This document shows positions 22,118 to 33,966 of a stretch of DNA of 64,000 nucleotides, piece by piece (position 1 is the first letter of the stretch; every line of letters begins with the position of its first letter). A program made the translations under genes and the position numbers. This stretch comes from Sipunculus nudus. Taxonomy: Eukaryota > Annelida > Sipuncula > Golfingiida > Sipunculidae. Below the pieces are notes generated by a model. The model searched no databases, was not told the DNA's origin, and worked only from the letters and a program-made list of their open reading frames with translations. Location: positions 63,965,176-64,029,175 of the forward strand of contig CM049316.1 in NCBI GenBank assembly GCA_026874595.1. Reading direction: 5' to 3'.

Positions 22118-23160
22118 CGATAACAGTCTTTGAATTTCTATAATACACTTTTCCTCGCATGATTTCGTACTTCGCGTATAATTGTCTTCTGTTTTATATA
22201 CATAGAGGATTAATCTACGTAAGTCAACAAAAAATCACTGCAGGCGTCCATTCCAAATATTACCAAATTAAAGTATTTAATCATTAAGCATATTTTTATT
22301 TATTTTACTGCACTTTTTTTACTGAACTATTTAGGGGTGTAATTTGATGAAGTGGCATTTAAAAAAAATAAAATGCAAATGTATGGAGTGGTAGTGATAG
22401 GGTCAATTTAACATTAGCCATTAACCTGTATGAACGTTCGGAGGGGGGGGGGTTCTTGGTCAGTATAGCATGCCGATATAAAAAGGGAGGGTCTAGGGAT
22501 GGAGGTCACATGCTGATGACAGTGTCTGGCAATGAAAATAGGTCAGAGTCTTTGACAAGGTCTTGTCAAACACGAAGCTGAAATCCGTCAACTTCATCAA
22601 AAGCCTTTCATATGTCAGATTTGATCTTGGCCGTACGAGGATTTGGGCCTTCTGCTGTGTTCGGTGTTAGTCAATGGCAACAGATGTCGCTGTTGAAATA
22701 GAAATATACAGAAATACATGATACAGAAATATCATGGTGATGTGACACGGAGAAGTGTACACCGAGAACGCCATTTTTATAGTTGAGGACATGTCAAATT
22801 ACAGTAATAGCACATGTCTAAGCTTAGATGGTTAAGGGCCGTAATGACAATGAGATATTTAAAAAAAGGAATTAAACAATGTTAGTGTTTACAAGACAGA
22901 CTGCGGACCCTCGCCCTTTTGATGGATAAAGTTCCTTGTCACTGTTTATGATGCCATCTACCGAGGTAAGACTGAACTGCATTTTAATATTGTTCACCTG
23001 TTAATTCTAAAATAAGCATTCTTTATCCTGATTTCCTTTGAAGCCTGGGTCGGCTTTTTCCCCTCTTTCCGACCTAAACAGTCTTGTAAATAAAACAGGC
23101 TAAAAGTGATTTTTTTTATATTGGAAAAGTTGAATGTAATCATTAATCTCCAGAAATAAA
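22118..23160. other. Gene-free stretch
   Basis: No gene or clear repeat was recognised; a short poly-G tract lies at about 22442. Confidence 0.45.
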
Positions 23161-23164
23161 AAAG

Positions 23165-23640
23165 GACAGCTACTGTAAAAGTTGCCCATTCACCTACCTT
23201 TAAAAAAAATCATAAGATTTCTGGCTTCTTCTGTGTATATATTAATGATCTAAGGTTACTTTTGCTGTGAAAAGTTCTTATAAAGCCTTCGTTAAGGATG
23301 TGTGAACCTGTTTATCAACAACATATTTGTAAACACAGCAATGTTGACAAAGGGAAAAAAACATGTAGCCTAAGGTGTTAGGTTGCATATATGCAGAGGT
23401 AGAAAGGTAACTTGATGCAAAACGCTTTGCAAAGCCCTGACTTATTTGACTAACTGCCAGATGCCCCTGTTGAATTTTTTTTATTATTTTGGCGGGCCCC
23501 AACATATTATAAATACGTTGATAAAAATAAACAGCCTGTGTGCGGTGATATCCATGTTTTCTGGCATTTTTCTATAAAAGTTCCAGGGGATTACCTTCAG
23601 TTAATAAAGGTCAGATAGATGATTGGGCCCCCTTGAAGTA
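23165..23640 (+). repeat. Dispersed repeat 'TTTCTGGCTT...GGGCCCCAACATATTATAAA', copy 1
   Basis: Marker blocks in order are CATAAGATTTCTGGCTTCTT, AAAGTTCTTATAA, TTGTAAACACAGCA, GGTTGCATATATGC, TGCAAAACGC, CGGGCCCCAACATATTATAA and AACAGCCTGTGTGC. Related copies in the same orientation lie at about 25375-25590, 33290-33620, 34550-34830, 36470-36620, 38230-38480 and 45085-45425. No coding capacity was found. Confidence 0.75.
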
Positions 23641-25244
23641 TTAATTGATATGAAAGTTTATTCCTCAAAAATATGCTAGAACATCAAAATGCATTTTTGT
23701 TTATTAACAAATTAACTCGCTGTATTTTAAATATGTACACTTCAATATTTGTAACTGACATAGCCAACTCTGTAAATTTCTCATATTTTATTTTTGTCAC
23801 TATCAATTACCATTGATATGTATAACACATGTACACACGCAAACATAAATATATTCATATATCAATTAAAACCGCAATGACTTTTTTATGTTGCCCTAAA
23901 TGACCAAACAACCTGACTTCACATGGATTTATAAGGTGTTCTCGAATATTATTTATGAAATGTGTGCATTTGTGTGACGTTATCATTTAATGGAATGCTA
24001 TAAATGAACCAACCGGTTTATGTTTAACATATCTTTACGGATTAACAGCAAGAATCCCAGAATCATACAAAGGTTTAAACAGCAAACAACAATAGAAACA
24101 TAGCCTAGGAGTGAGCACAAATTAAAACTACAATCATTTAACATGAACAAGTACCTTCCAGTTCTCACCTGTTGAAGTTCACCTGCCAGTTCTCACCTCT
24201 GGAAGTTCACCTGCCTGTTCTCACCTGCCAGTTCTCCTTGTTTCCTAAGTACTGAGAGCGCCATCTGTATCGAGAAATCGCATCGCTCGTTAGTATCTTT
24301 CTTTGACTCACGGTGGCGCTACTTATTAAACCGTGGCAGTACCCTCAGTGACAAGCTATTGCCGTGAAACGCCGTTAATATCATGGGTGTATATTACCAT
24401 ACACATCTAATGGCTGACCAGGTGAAATTACATGATTATCTTTCCATGCAATTTCAGTCACACAAGATACACTCTGTGTAGACAGCGGATAAAATTAGTT
24501 AATCCTATCGTCTCTGTTGTTGGATAAATCAAGGATAATGATATACTTACTACCTGCAATATTGGGTAGTATACATTTTCCAGTTACATGACATTAAAAG
24601 TTGGTCATCTCAGTGTTAACATTATTAGTCATCTAAAGTGCATTGCATATGCACTATGACTATGTTTTCTGGGTCGGGAAATTCATTTATAAGGGTTTTA
24701 AATCTGTATGATGACTCTGTGAACGAATTCTGATTTTGTTGGTACTGGAATTGTGCTAAATATGCCTTTGTTTACTAATATATTGAACAGCAACCATTAT
24801 TAACAGAGTTCTGCATAGCAGTCGCATACTTTGTGATTGTAATCAAATGAAAGTGTCCTTTGACGGGATAGGTTTGTCTGTTAGTCATGCCTTTTAATTG
24901 TTGAATAGTAGAACAGTTTTCCTTTAAATATTTTATATTTCTTTCTTTGAGTTTCTCTCTATCTGCATGCTAACACATTTGCTTTGAAGAGATAAGAGAT
25001 GCAAGGAACTTGTCTTGAAAAATCTGGGGGAAAATAAGAACTTGATTTGTCCGTAAACACTAATCATTAGGATACTTAAAACCTACATACATGTCACGGT
25101 AATTAGATTTTATGATAAACTTGCCCTTTATGTAAACCTCTGTTAGTGCAATTAGGAAAATGCATAGATCAAACTGCGTTAATATTAAATATACATGTTA
25201 ATTTTAAGTACTTGAGCCCTATGTCTTTTCCGTGTAATGAAATA
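23641..25244. other. Gene-free stretch
   Basis: No gene was recognised. A short tandem repeat of ~28 bp (CAGTTCTCACCTG..GAAGTTCACCTGC) lies at 24158-24238. GCGCCATCTGT (24250) and ACGGTGGCGCTAC (about 24311) face each other. Confidence 0.5.
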
Positions 25245-25375
25245 GACAGTCGAGTGATAAAACGCTCGGCTATCTCCCTAGATTTGATTATCATTATTCT
25301 TAATTAGTAGAGTCGATTGTAGTAGACCGCCAAAGGTCGGTGGTTTTCTCCGTGTCCTCCTATTTATGGGTTGTG
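25245..25375 (+). mobile_element. SINE fragment
   Basis: ACGCTCGGCTATCTCCCTAG and GGTGGTTTTCTCCGTGTCCTCC match the SINE at 17478 in the same orientation. The fragment lacks the B box region and the tail. Confidence 0.55.
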
Positions 25376-25590
25376 AAAAATTCTTATAAGGCCTGTGTGT
25401 AAGGATGTGTGTACTTGTTTTTCAACAGCATGTTTGTAAACACAGCACCGTTGACAAACGGGGAAAAAAACATGTAAAGTAATGTAAAGTAAGGTGGTAA
25501 GTGGCATATATGCCGAGGTAGAAAGGTCACTTGTTGCAAAACGATATTTTGCAAAGCTCTGGCTTATCTAACTTTCTGCCAGATGACCTT
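25376..25590 (+). repeat. Dispersed repeat 'TTTCTGGCTT...', copy 2, right-truncated
   Basis: AAATTCTTATAAGGCCT, TTTGTAAACACAGCA, GGCATATATGCCGAGGTAGA and GTTGCAAAACG match copy 1. The end runs into the palindrome-array element. Confidence 0.65.
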
Positions 25591-27390
25591 GTTGAATTTG
25601 TTAGCGAACCTGTGAGCTTATGCGATGGTGCGGCGTCGTCCGTCGTGCGTCGTATGTCGTGCGTCGTGCGTCGTACGTCGTGCGTCGTCTGTGCGTTAAC
25701 CATAGCTATCTCAAAAACGGCAGGAGCTAGCATCACCAATTTTTTTGCAAATAATCAGTCATCCAAACAACTATATCGGATTTTGTTTATTTTTTTCTAA
25801 CTGCATTTTCTTAGATTTTACAGGGAAAAAGCTAAAAAAGCTTTAAAAATCTTCTTCTCCGAAACTGTCCAGCCAAATTGTCCAATATTTCACAGAAATG
25901 ATCCCTGGAACAATCTTTCTCAAATTTGTTCGAATGGTTCCAGTTCGGAGATTTTTGGCCGAGTTACAGGAGGTTGAACTTTGTTAACTGTGCAAAAAAG
26001 CATATTAAAATTTAAATCTCAGAAACGGCTGGAGCTATCATCACCAAATTTTATGCCAATGATGGTCACATAGGTCATATCTGAAATTGAGGTATTGGTG
26101 GCGCCACCTGCATCGGCCTTTTTTGCACGGGGTCATCAGTGCCTGTATCACACTGAGAGCTACAAAAAACTTCTTCTCTGAAACCATACGGCCAAAATTT
26201 TTAATATCGCACAGGAATGATCCTAGAGTAGTGCTTTCTGAAGTTTGTTCAAATGGTCTCTTTTCAGTGACTTTTGGCCAAGTTATGGGAAGCTGAATTT
26301 AGTCATATGCCATAACAGCCCATTTTAGCTCAGTGGCTACAAAGATCTTATTTTCAAAAACCACTGGGCCAAATTCTTAAATCTCACACGTTAATTATCC
26401 TCAGATGTTGATAATTTAAGTTTGTTCAAATGGTTTTGGTTAAGTGCTTTTTGGCTGAGTAACGGGAAGCTGAACTTAGCCAGTTTGCTGTATCATCCTA
26501 TACATGTGAACTGCTGCGCCCTCACTTTTTGTTGACCTCTGACCTTTCCTCTCTGCCCAGCGTCCATTTGTGCGTCTGTTTCCACACATAAACCCACATA
26601 TCTCGGGAACTGTTTGACCGATCGGGCTAAAAATTTTGCACAAATGAAGCCCTTTGAAATCTGTATAACATACACTAAAATGGTGGCGCCACCTGCAACC
26701 ATTTTTGCACAGCGTCCATCTGTTCATCTGCCTTGGGATAAAATCACTCATATCTCAGCAGTGGTTTGACTTTTCCACCTAAAATTTTGCAGGTTTATAC
26801 ATCCTGGACAGCTTTCTCGATTTTATGAAGGTGGCGCCACCTACATTCACGTTTACTCTGCAGACATCCAAGCTCATATCTAGGGAACCATTTGACCGAT
26901 CGAGCCAAAATTTTGCATGTGTATAGATCTCACATAGCTCTTTATTATAGGCAAAACTGGTGGCGCCACCTGCAACCATTTATGCACAGTGTCCATCTGT
27001 TCATCTGCCTTGGGATAAAATCACTTATTTCTCAGCAGCGGTTTGACTTTTCCACCTGACATTTTGCAGGTTTATACATCCTGGACAGCTTTCTCGATTT
27101 TATGACAGGTGGCACCACCTACAATCACGTTTACTCTGCAGACATCCAAGCTCATATCTCGGGAACCGTTTGACCGATTGGGCCAAAATTTTGCTTGTGT
27201 ATAGATCTCACATAGCTCTTCATCATAGGCAAAACTGGTGGCGCCACCTGCAACCACTCAATCCATGCTCATATGCAACACACCTCACTCTTTTCCCCTT
27301 GCCACTTAATCCATTCCTCACTTCACCCGTCCCACTCTGATTTCTGCGGATACACATAGTCGCTTGTTGACTACCAATATTCTAGTTTCA
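25591..27390 (+). repeat. Palindrome-punctuated composite repeat array A
   Basis: Starts near GTGAGCTTATGCGATGGTGCG and a CGTCGTGCGT-rich stretch. The self-complementary 12-mer GGTGGCGCCACC lies at 26097, 26682, 26830, 26959, 27108 (one mismatch) and 27237. The last five are spaced 148, 129, 149 and 129 bp. The two alternating unit types resemble each other (CATATCT...TTTGAC...AAAATTTTGCA...). It ends near GATACACATAGTCGCTTGTTG and ACTAC...ATTCTAGTTT. An inverted relative lies at 45650-46970. Confidence 0.85.
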
Positions 27391-27766
27391 AAATGTCCCA
27401 GTCTGAAACTTGCAGGTCCGAAACATCCATTTTGCTGAAATCATAATGACTAAGGTAGATATGCAGGACTTAAGAGGATCAATATTAAATTTAAAAAATA
27501 AACCTCCATTCATACTCCCAATCTTTGCACAGGTTCGCATTAGGCCTGTAGGCCTTGTTTTATTTTGTTTTGGCGGACCCCACATATTATCAACATTTTA
27601 GAATCAAATTAGGAGCTTTTTTATATAAGTGAAGAATAGTTAGGATTTTTAAAAATCTCCAAACATGATAATGAATTATTCATTATAACCAACTTAACGC
27701 TCATGTAACCTTTGTAAATGCAATGGGGAAATATCAAATAATTGTGCTGAAATTAATATGCATGTA

Positions 27767-28306
27767 CTATAGTCCGTTTCATCCCCTCATGTCCACCTGC
27801 TTTTTGCTATGAAAATTTTTATTAGGTACATTTCAAGGGAAACAATTATAGTGCAGAGGAGAGGATTACAGAACCTAATTTTCAACTAGGTAACTAAATT
27901 CCTACCTTATGCCATATTTGAGTATTTTCTGAAAATATGAGAAATCAGTCTACATTTTACAACATATCAGACCCACTTATGGCGGTCAAGGTCATTGGTC
28001 ACATGCAAAAACAGCCTCAACTGACAGCTGCTGATTGGATGATCTCATGTAAAAACTCTAAAAAAATATAACCAGCTAAAACAAAGATGGCTACTTATGG
28101 AGGGACACACAATATCTGCCAGATCATGATAAAGAGACTAAAATGTTGTGAAACATGAACGGGGGATTTATTGTAAAATTTTTAACTGCCATATTAGGTT
28201 GTCACTTCCATATGTTGTTTACTTGGAAAATATTGAAAAATATAAACTTTTAAGTAAATCATCTACAGAAAACAGGTGGACAGCAGGTAGAGAAATGGAC
28301 TATAGT
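27767..28306. mobile_element. Inverted-repeat element with 8-bp target duplication TGCATGTA
   Basis: The left end CTATAGTCCGTTTCATCC and the right end GAAATGGACTATAGT form a terminal inverted repeat, and CCACCTGC / GCAGGT(G) lie further inside. TGCATGTA flanks it at 27759-27766 and 28307-28314, which fits a hAT-size target. It is non-coding. Parts of its interior (ACAACAT.TCA, GGTCA.TGG.CACAT, GCT.CTGATTGG) recur at about 55925-56250. Confidence 0.78.
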
Positions 28307-28811
28307 TGCATGTATTTTAACACCATTTCTGTTTCAATGGAAAGATTTGTATTAATAATTTATTTAGACTACATGAGTGCATGAAAGGATACGCACATGT
28401 GCAGAAGCTCAAACTTGTTTGCTGTAAAGCAGCTTTCAGACTGTATGCTGGCATTAAGACAGAATCAGCCCACATTAAGAGGAGCACAACATGTTGCTGT
28501 AGGCTACCTCTGTACTATGGTGATGAATGCATGACTTAATCAACACACATGTAGAGATACCTTGTGCAGATTGCTAATTTTTGTTGTGGTAATGATGCAG
28601 GCTTCAGACTGTATGCTCGCATGAAAGAATCAACAGGTGTCAGTAAAATATGAGTAAATACCTTACCAACGAGTTGGCATTCGCTTTGCTATTCTTTTTA
28701 AAAAATAGATCGAAGTTTGCTTCCTCTGCATTCCTGTTTCCTGGACGTGACTAGTCGATAAGAGTATCACTTTGCATAATATGTTGCTCTCAACAAACTA
28801 CTTTTATTTCA

Positions 28812-29258
28812 GGGGCGTCAATATGGGGGGTGGGGGTGGGGGGATATATGACCCCCCCCCCCCAATTTATTGCAAGATGGGGATGATCAATGTTATAATC
28901 CCCCCACTATTGTAAATGAACTATAGATTTGAATAGAATAAAGACAGGCTCCATTTATGAGTTAACTGTGAAATATTATATTGAAATATATTTGAAATGT
29001 GATTAAGTATATATATATTTGAAATTTGTCATACAGGCGCCAAAAAGGTATATATATATAGATATATATATAATCCATATACTACATTAAGGTTCAATAC
29101 ATCACAGTGAAATTGCTCTACCGTACGAGGAGCATTAATAATATTATACAATGTGTATAGTTAGCTTGATTCCATGATGAAATAACTTATATAAATTATA
29201 TTAATGTTTGTGTGTGTCGGCAAGTCATCCCCCACCCTGGAAGAAAAATTGACGCCAC
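28812..29258. mobile_element. Second copy of the AGGGGCGTCAATT element
   Basis: The left end is CAGGGGCGTCAATATGGGGGG and the right end is CCCTGGAAGAAAAATTGACGCCACTG. The order of poly-G, poly-C, TATA-rich centre and terminal ACCCTGGAAGAAAAATTGACGCC is the same as at 19812-20282. The flanks share TTTATTT, a weak target-duplication candidate. Confidence 0.75.
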
Positions 29259-29348
29259 TGATTTATTTGCTAACGTTATGCAGGTTTTTAGACAAATGTA
29301 GTTTGTACATGTATTATTAGAATATTTACCACATTTATCAAACTTCAG

Positions 29349-29419
29349 GAGTCGGTGCTGTCAGTGTCAAGCTTGCTGGTCTTTCCTGGATGTATGCTAA
29401 GAGAATTGAAGAGCAAAGC
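29349..29419 (+). CDS. Candidate internal exon, unrecognised
   Basis: This 71-bp segment is bounded by an AAACTTCAG acceptor and a GC|GTGAGT donor. Read in phase 1 it encodes VGAVSVKLAGLSWMYAKRIE and a few more residues, ending phase 0 at EEQS. A second frame is also open, so the reading is not certain. The next candidate exon (29819) begins in the compatible phase. I recognise no family. It could be a chance arrangement. Confidence 0.3.
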
Positions 29420-29818
29420 GTGAGTTAGAAAGTCGATTTTACACCACAAAGTTCAAAATATAATATATTCTTTCTTCCTCATCATGATTACATCAGTACA
29501 AATTCGTACAATCAGTACAATTTCATTGACTTGTTTGTTGATTGTAATGCATCTGTGCTTTCAGCTTCTGTGCACTGATAGCCTTTGTACAGTTAAGTTT
29601 TATCTTTATGTCAGCTTTATGCCTGAATGCAGAATGCTTATGAAACTTGTATTTCATATTACTCGCTTCATCAGCAGTTACATTAATGGGAATAAACTAT
29701 TTCTGAATATTATTACTGACTATTATCATGATTACTGAGTAAAATAGTTTATTGTATCAGTTTTTTGCAATATTGCTAGCAACTGTTTTATTACCTAGGT
29801 CTGAATTTTTTCTTTTAG

Positions 29819-30037
29819 ATCTGGCAGGACAAAAGCGTTTCACTTTTGGTAAAACACAATTCCAAATTACCCACCATCGGTTCTTTATATCTTATGTGCA
29901 AGGCTCAGTGCGATCACAATTTTGTATCTTGTTCATACAGTGATAAATTATTTCAAATAAATAACTATAAAAACTATAAAATGTGTGCATCATGTAAGCA
30001 AATGAAGTATTTTAAGACAACAACGGAGAATGCATAA
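29819..30037 (+). CDS. Candidate terminal exon, small cysteine-containing protein, unrecognised
   Basis: A strong acceptor (CTGAATTTTTTCTTTTAG) precedes an open frame. It begins IWQDKSVSLLVKHNSKLPTI, contains LYLMCKAQCDHNFVSC and KMCASCKQMKYF, and ends with a stop at 30035-30037. Five of its cysteines fall in two C-x3-C / C-x2-C style clusters. No domain could be assigned. The phase (0) fits the exon-like segment at 29349-29419. There are no frameshifts, but the length is short and conservation is untested. Confidence 0.35.
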   Translation: MWQDKSVSLLVKHNSKLPTIGSLYLMCKAQCDHNFVSCSYSDKLFQINNYKNYKMCASCKQMKYFKTTTENA

Positions 30038-30599
30038 TCAAGGTCAGCTTAGGGTCATCTACCATATTACCAATGTAGCAGGTAAACTGCAAACCCCACA
30101 ACTATCTACAAGTGCATGTGCTGATTCTGTTATGCAACATCAGAACGTTGCAAAGATAACATATACACTGGTCGGTAAGGTGTTGGGTCTCGCAGTTGTA
30201 ATTCCCCGGTTTGAACCCCGTTGATGTTTAAACGCATAATGGTTAAATCTCACCAGAAACCAAGACATTCACTCTAATTAATTAAAGTTTATGACTTCCT
30301 TTCTGATAGCATACCATCTTTATCGTATGGATAACCTCATTCTCATTCAATAGAAAGTGATGCCAGAAATCATAAACCTAACCTTTACAAAGAAAGCGTA
30401 GCGTACAGTACAGTGTTGTGAGCCTTCAAATATGAACTACTGCTGTCTAAATGCAAGCAAAGAGTTTGAAAGCTGCACCATCACCTTATGGCCATAGAAT
30501 TTTTGAATCTATACACCTGACAGATGAGGGCCTCTACACGGGTGTGTATCCTGCCATGCACGCATTCAGTCTGAACAAATATAAACAAATATAATTTGT
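30038..30599. other. Gene-free stretch
   Basis: Nothing was recognised except a tRNA B-box-like GGTTTGAACCCC at about 30209, which may be the head of another decayed SINE. Confidence 0.45.
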
Positions 30600-30790
30600 T
30601 TTACATGGATTGTGCAGCTGGTTATAATAACTAATACAAGGCACTCTCAATGGCTCGGATGGCGGCGTTCGACAGGGGTGGGTGGAATCAGAGGACGACA
30701 TAGAAAACTACTGACCCTGAGCGGGCAACTACAACCCACTCTCACAGCAACACTTGGGAAAGAACCTTGGTCGCCAGTGGAGATAGATGG
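30600..30790 (-). mobile_element. SINE, reverse copy
   Basis: GGTTATAATAACTAATAC and CTCTCAATGGCTCGGATGG are the reverse complement of the 3' body of the SINE at 17478, and GTGGAATCAGAGGACG corresponds to its central block. The copy is decayed. Confidence 0.6.
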
Positions 30791-30849
30791 GCGTTTTGCC
30801 AATCGATTGTCCTTTTAATTATACTGAAAGAGACATTGTTTTCAAGTAC

Positions 30850-31910
30850 TAGAAATTGACAAATACAGTAAATTTCAGCACAGTATTCAACAAATACGTT
30901 TTACAGTTCGATGAGCTGGTAAAAAACGCAATACAGTTACAATACCAATATAACAAGAATTCATTCACAATTATTATACAGATTGAAACTCTTATGAATG
31001 AATTTCACGACCCCCAAAATAAAACAGAAATAGTGCACTTGCAATGCATTCTGGGGCAAATACAACCGGATCTGATTCTATTTATAAATAAAGCGGCCAT
31101 CTTAGATTTTGACCAAGATATGGCGAGTTCCGTTCGGCAATAAATCTGAATAATGGTCGGGATAATTATTATTCAAATTTTCATTCTTCTTTCATCTGTT
31201 GCGCGATTCTTCTAAATATGTAAATTAACTGCTGGACATACGTGAATATTAAGCAAATCTAGATAAAAAATACGGCTTTTGAGTACCTTGAGGGGTTTTG
31301 AACCACAAAAATTGAATTTTCTCAGGCCAAAAACATAGGAATAGAGTACTTGCAGTGTTTCTATGGAGCAGATAACTCAAGTTTTTTAATTTTTTAATAT
31401 GGCGGTCATCTTGGTCACCATCTTGGCTTTTGACCAAGTTATGGCGAGTTCCGTTTGGTCACAAATCTGAAAATATTGAATATGTTCTGGACAATCAATA
31501 TTCTAAGTTTCATTCTTCTTTCAGCTGTTGCACGATTCTTCTGAATATGCAGATTAACTGCTGGACTTATGGGAACATTAAGGAAATATTGATTTAAAAA
31601 AAGGTAGTGAGTACCTTGAGAGGTTTTTAACCTAAAAAAATTGAATTTCTCAGACTGAAAAAAAGTAGAAATAGAGTTCTTGCAATGCTTTCTAGGGAGA
31701 TTATAACTTAAAATATTGGCATTCTTTAAAAGATGGCCGCCATCTTGGATTTTGGCCAAGATAATCCATTTTCAGCTTGGCCCTATATCTGAAATTCAAC
31801 ATTAAGCTGCAAAGGACACGTCTGCCGAATTTCATGATTCTTTCATTTTTTGCACAATTATTCCAAATATGGGAGCTATATGGAAATCATGCTATCAAGC
31901 AAACATAATA
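30850..31910 (+). repeat. Tandem repeat, period ~325 bp
   Basis: TTTTGACCAAG(A/T)TATGGCGAGTT occurs at about 31107 and 31428, with a decayed third form at about 31756. Each is followed by TTCATTCTTCTTTCA.CTGTTG, CTGCTGGAC, GAGTACCTTGAG and a (C/G)GCCATCTTG block. About three units are present. The overlapping reading frames are repeat-derived. Confidence 0.72.
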
Positions 31911-32092
31911 TTCATTTATTCAACAAATGCTTAATATACAAGTTTAACCTCGAAACGACCACTGACGGGAACTCGATACAGTGATCGAGTGTTTTTTAGG
32001 TGGTTGTCTAAGCGAGGTCTTATATAAAGAACAAAAAGATCTAGACCATAAACAAGTGCTTGCAATTTTGAGCTGGTCGTTACGCATTGTTT

Positions 32093-32093
<1 letters not shown>

Positions 32094-32178
<85 letters not shown>

Positions 32179-32190
32179 TTATATATATAT
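32094..32190. repeat. TA microsatellite
   Basis: This is a TA run of about 70 bp followed by imperfect TATATTTATATA. Confidence 0.95.
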
Positions 32191-32659
32191 TCATTTGTTT
32201 ATAATATGTTTTTAACTGGTAAATTTCATTCTGTCAGCCTTCTATATGTATAAAAGTACTCTATCCTTTTACGATGATTATTTTAACTACACATAATTAA
32301 ATGGTAATACACGCACCTGCATGTCAAATGCCATTGATGGCATTTTGGGTTAAGTGTACAAGCCTGAAAGGAGTACTCGAGTCCGGGTAATACTTACCCA
32401 GTTCTTGTATATATGTGTAAATGTATATATGTGTACATGTATATCTATATGCTACTCCAAAGCTATACAGACAGTCTACATTTACAGATCGACTTCAAAA
32501 TCTCTTGTCTTCTTCTTTCTTCTGTCATTCTCTGTTTTTACGAGATCTCAAGTATGGCGGATTTCCAAAAGCCAGCCTTTTTGCACAATATTATTCCTAG
32601 GTAACAGATTTGCAATTGATATTTTTTTTCCTTGAAGTTATTTCCAAGGTGTAAAGCGT

Positions 32660-33800
32660 AATAGAACAAATATAGATTTTTTCTTAGAATATACCGTGAG
32701 TGCTATTGTTTAATCATCACGCCACCTTCATCTACTGATTACGACTCCTACGCCTCTCGCACACGATGAAATTTCCTGGTAATGACTTGACACCATAGCC
32801 TTACAAATCCATTGAGTAGGCGGTATATAGCCCTCAGCCGTCGTTTGCATGCCGTTCTCACGTGTCTTTAGCTTTAAGTTGGTGAAAAGTTAAAATTAAT
32901 ACCGTATGGAGGTAAGATTTTTAGGGTTGATTGGTTCATTACCTTTTTGTCCCCGCCTCCGCGGTTTGTCTGTCCGGCTGTCTGTCTGTCTGTCCGTCCG
33001 GTTTTCGTTTACGTGCGATAACTTTCCTAAATATTATCCGATTTTCTTCAAATTTTGTTTAGTGATTGCTTTCATGCATACCTTGGGTGGGATTGTCTGT
33101 CTGAAAAATTATTATCATCAGCTCCAAAACAAAACCAAAAAAATTCCATTTTGTTCCCCATTCACAACAAAATTGTGACATGTGGAGACATCTTCAGGGG
33201 ACAATGAACACTAAAACAGAGGCACTATGGCACTGCAGTATGGCTAGGGAAGCAATGAATGCTTTATTCAAAATCACGCAACTTCATTAAAGCCGGCTAT
33301 TCACATACTTTTTCTATAGAATTAATGTGATTTCTGGCTTGATGGGAAAGCTCTTAAAACGCCTCTGTGATGGATATGCGGAAGCTGAATGATCACTAGA
33401 TGCAAAACATCTATTGCAAAAGTCTGATAACTCAAACTTGCCCCCAGATGTCCTTGTTGACTGTGTTTGGATTTTTTTTTACCCCTAACATGTTATAAAC
33501 ACGTGGACATAAACAGAATAAACAGCCTGTGTACAGTTGGGTCAGTGTTTTCTGACCTATTTTCCTAAAATTTTCAAGGGATTATCTTTAGTTAATAGAC
33601 GTCAGATATCGGAATAGGCCTCATTAAGATTATCTGCCAAGAAAGGATCAAGACTAAAAGCAGTATTTTTTTTTAAGAAACCATGTCATATGATAAGGTA
33701 ATATGATTCTGAGTATGTTTGCTTTATCTAAATTCAACTCCAGGAGAATCGGCTAGCTACATTTCTTGTATCTGGTTAACCCCTGTCGTTTGACATTAAG
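32660..33800 (+). repeat. Local direct duplication, unit 1
   Basis: Blocks TTCTTAGAATATACCG, CGCCACCTTCATCTA, GATTACGACTCCTACGCCTC, CCTGGTAATGA, GTAGGCGGT and TGCATGCCGTTCTCAC, then GCCTCTGTGATGGAT, ATTATCTTTAGTTAATAGAC, GTCAGATATCGGAATAGG and GTCGTTTGACATTAAGTACA, recur in order at 34336-35022. This copy holds an extra segment (about 32880-33290) with a TGTCTGTCCG-rich stretch. Confidence 0.82.
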
Positions 33801-33811
33801 TACAATTCCAG

Positions 33812-33966
33812 GTTTCCAAGGAGATTTTTTATGGACCTGCCTGGATGTCAAGTTAGAAGATTCAATGTCTGGTGGTTACGATTTGTGCCCTGTGAACGGA
33901 CAGCCAGGCTGCCGAGCGGATGACGGACAAAGAGTGATCGCAATGGTTCAGATGACTTTTCAGTGA
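33812..33966 (+). CDS. Candidate terminal exon, unrecognised
   Basis: Following the acceptor ACAATTCCAG, the phase-1 reading is FQGDFLWTCLDVKLEDSMSG, GYDLCPVNGQPGCRADDGQ, RVIAMVQMTFQ, stop. Codon choice and cysteine spacing look like a real extracellular-type segment, but no family is recognised. It begins with GT completing a Gly codon after a phase-1 donor, the phase used by the Galpha first exons. That may be coincidence. The flanking 33290-33800 is duplicated at 34550-35020, and the duplication stops at the acceptor, so the exon itself is single-copy. Confidence 0.35.

Noticed and set aside
26476-27257. Several minus-strand frames with similar peptides (NGSRDMSLDVCRVN)
   Set aside because: They follow the tandem DNA unit of the palindrome array and have no independent coding evidence.
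30167-30240. Possible second tRNA-like head (GGTTTGAACCCC)
   Set aside because: Only the B-box-like part is present; too little remains to call a tRNA or SINE.
31931-32253. Frames rich in Ile-Tyr
   Set aside because: They are translations of a TA microsatellite.
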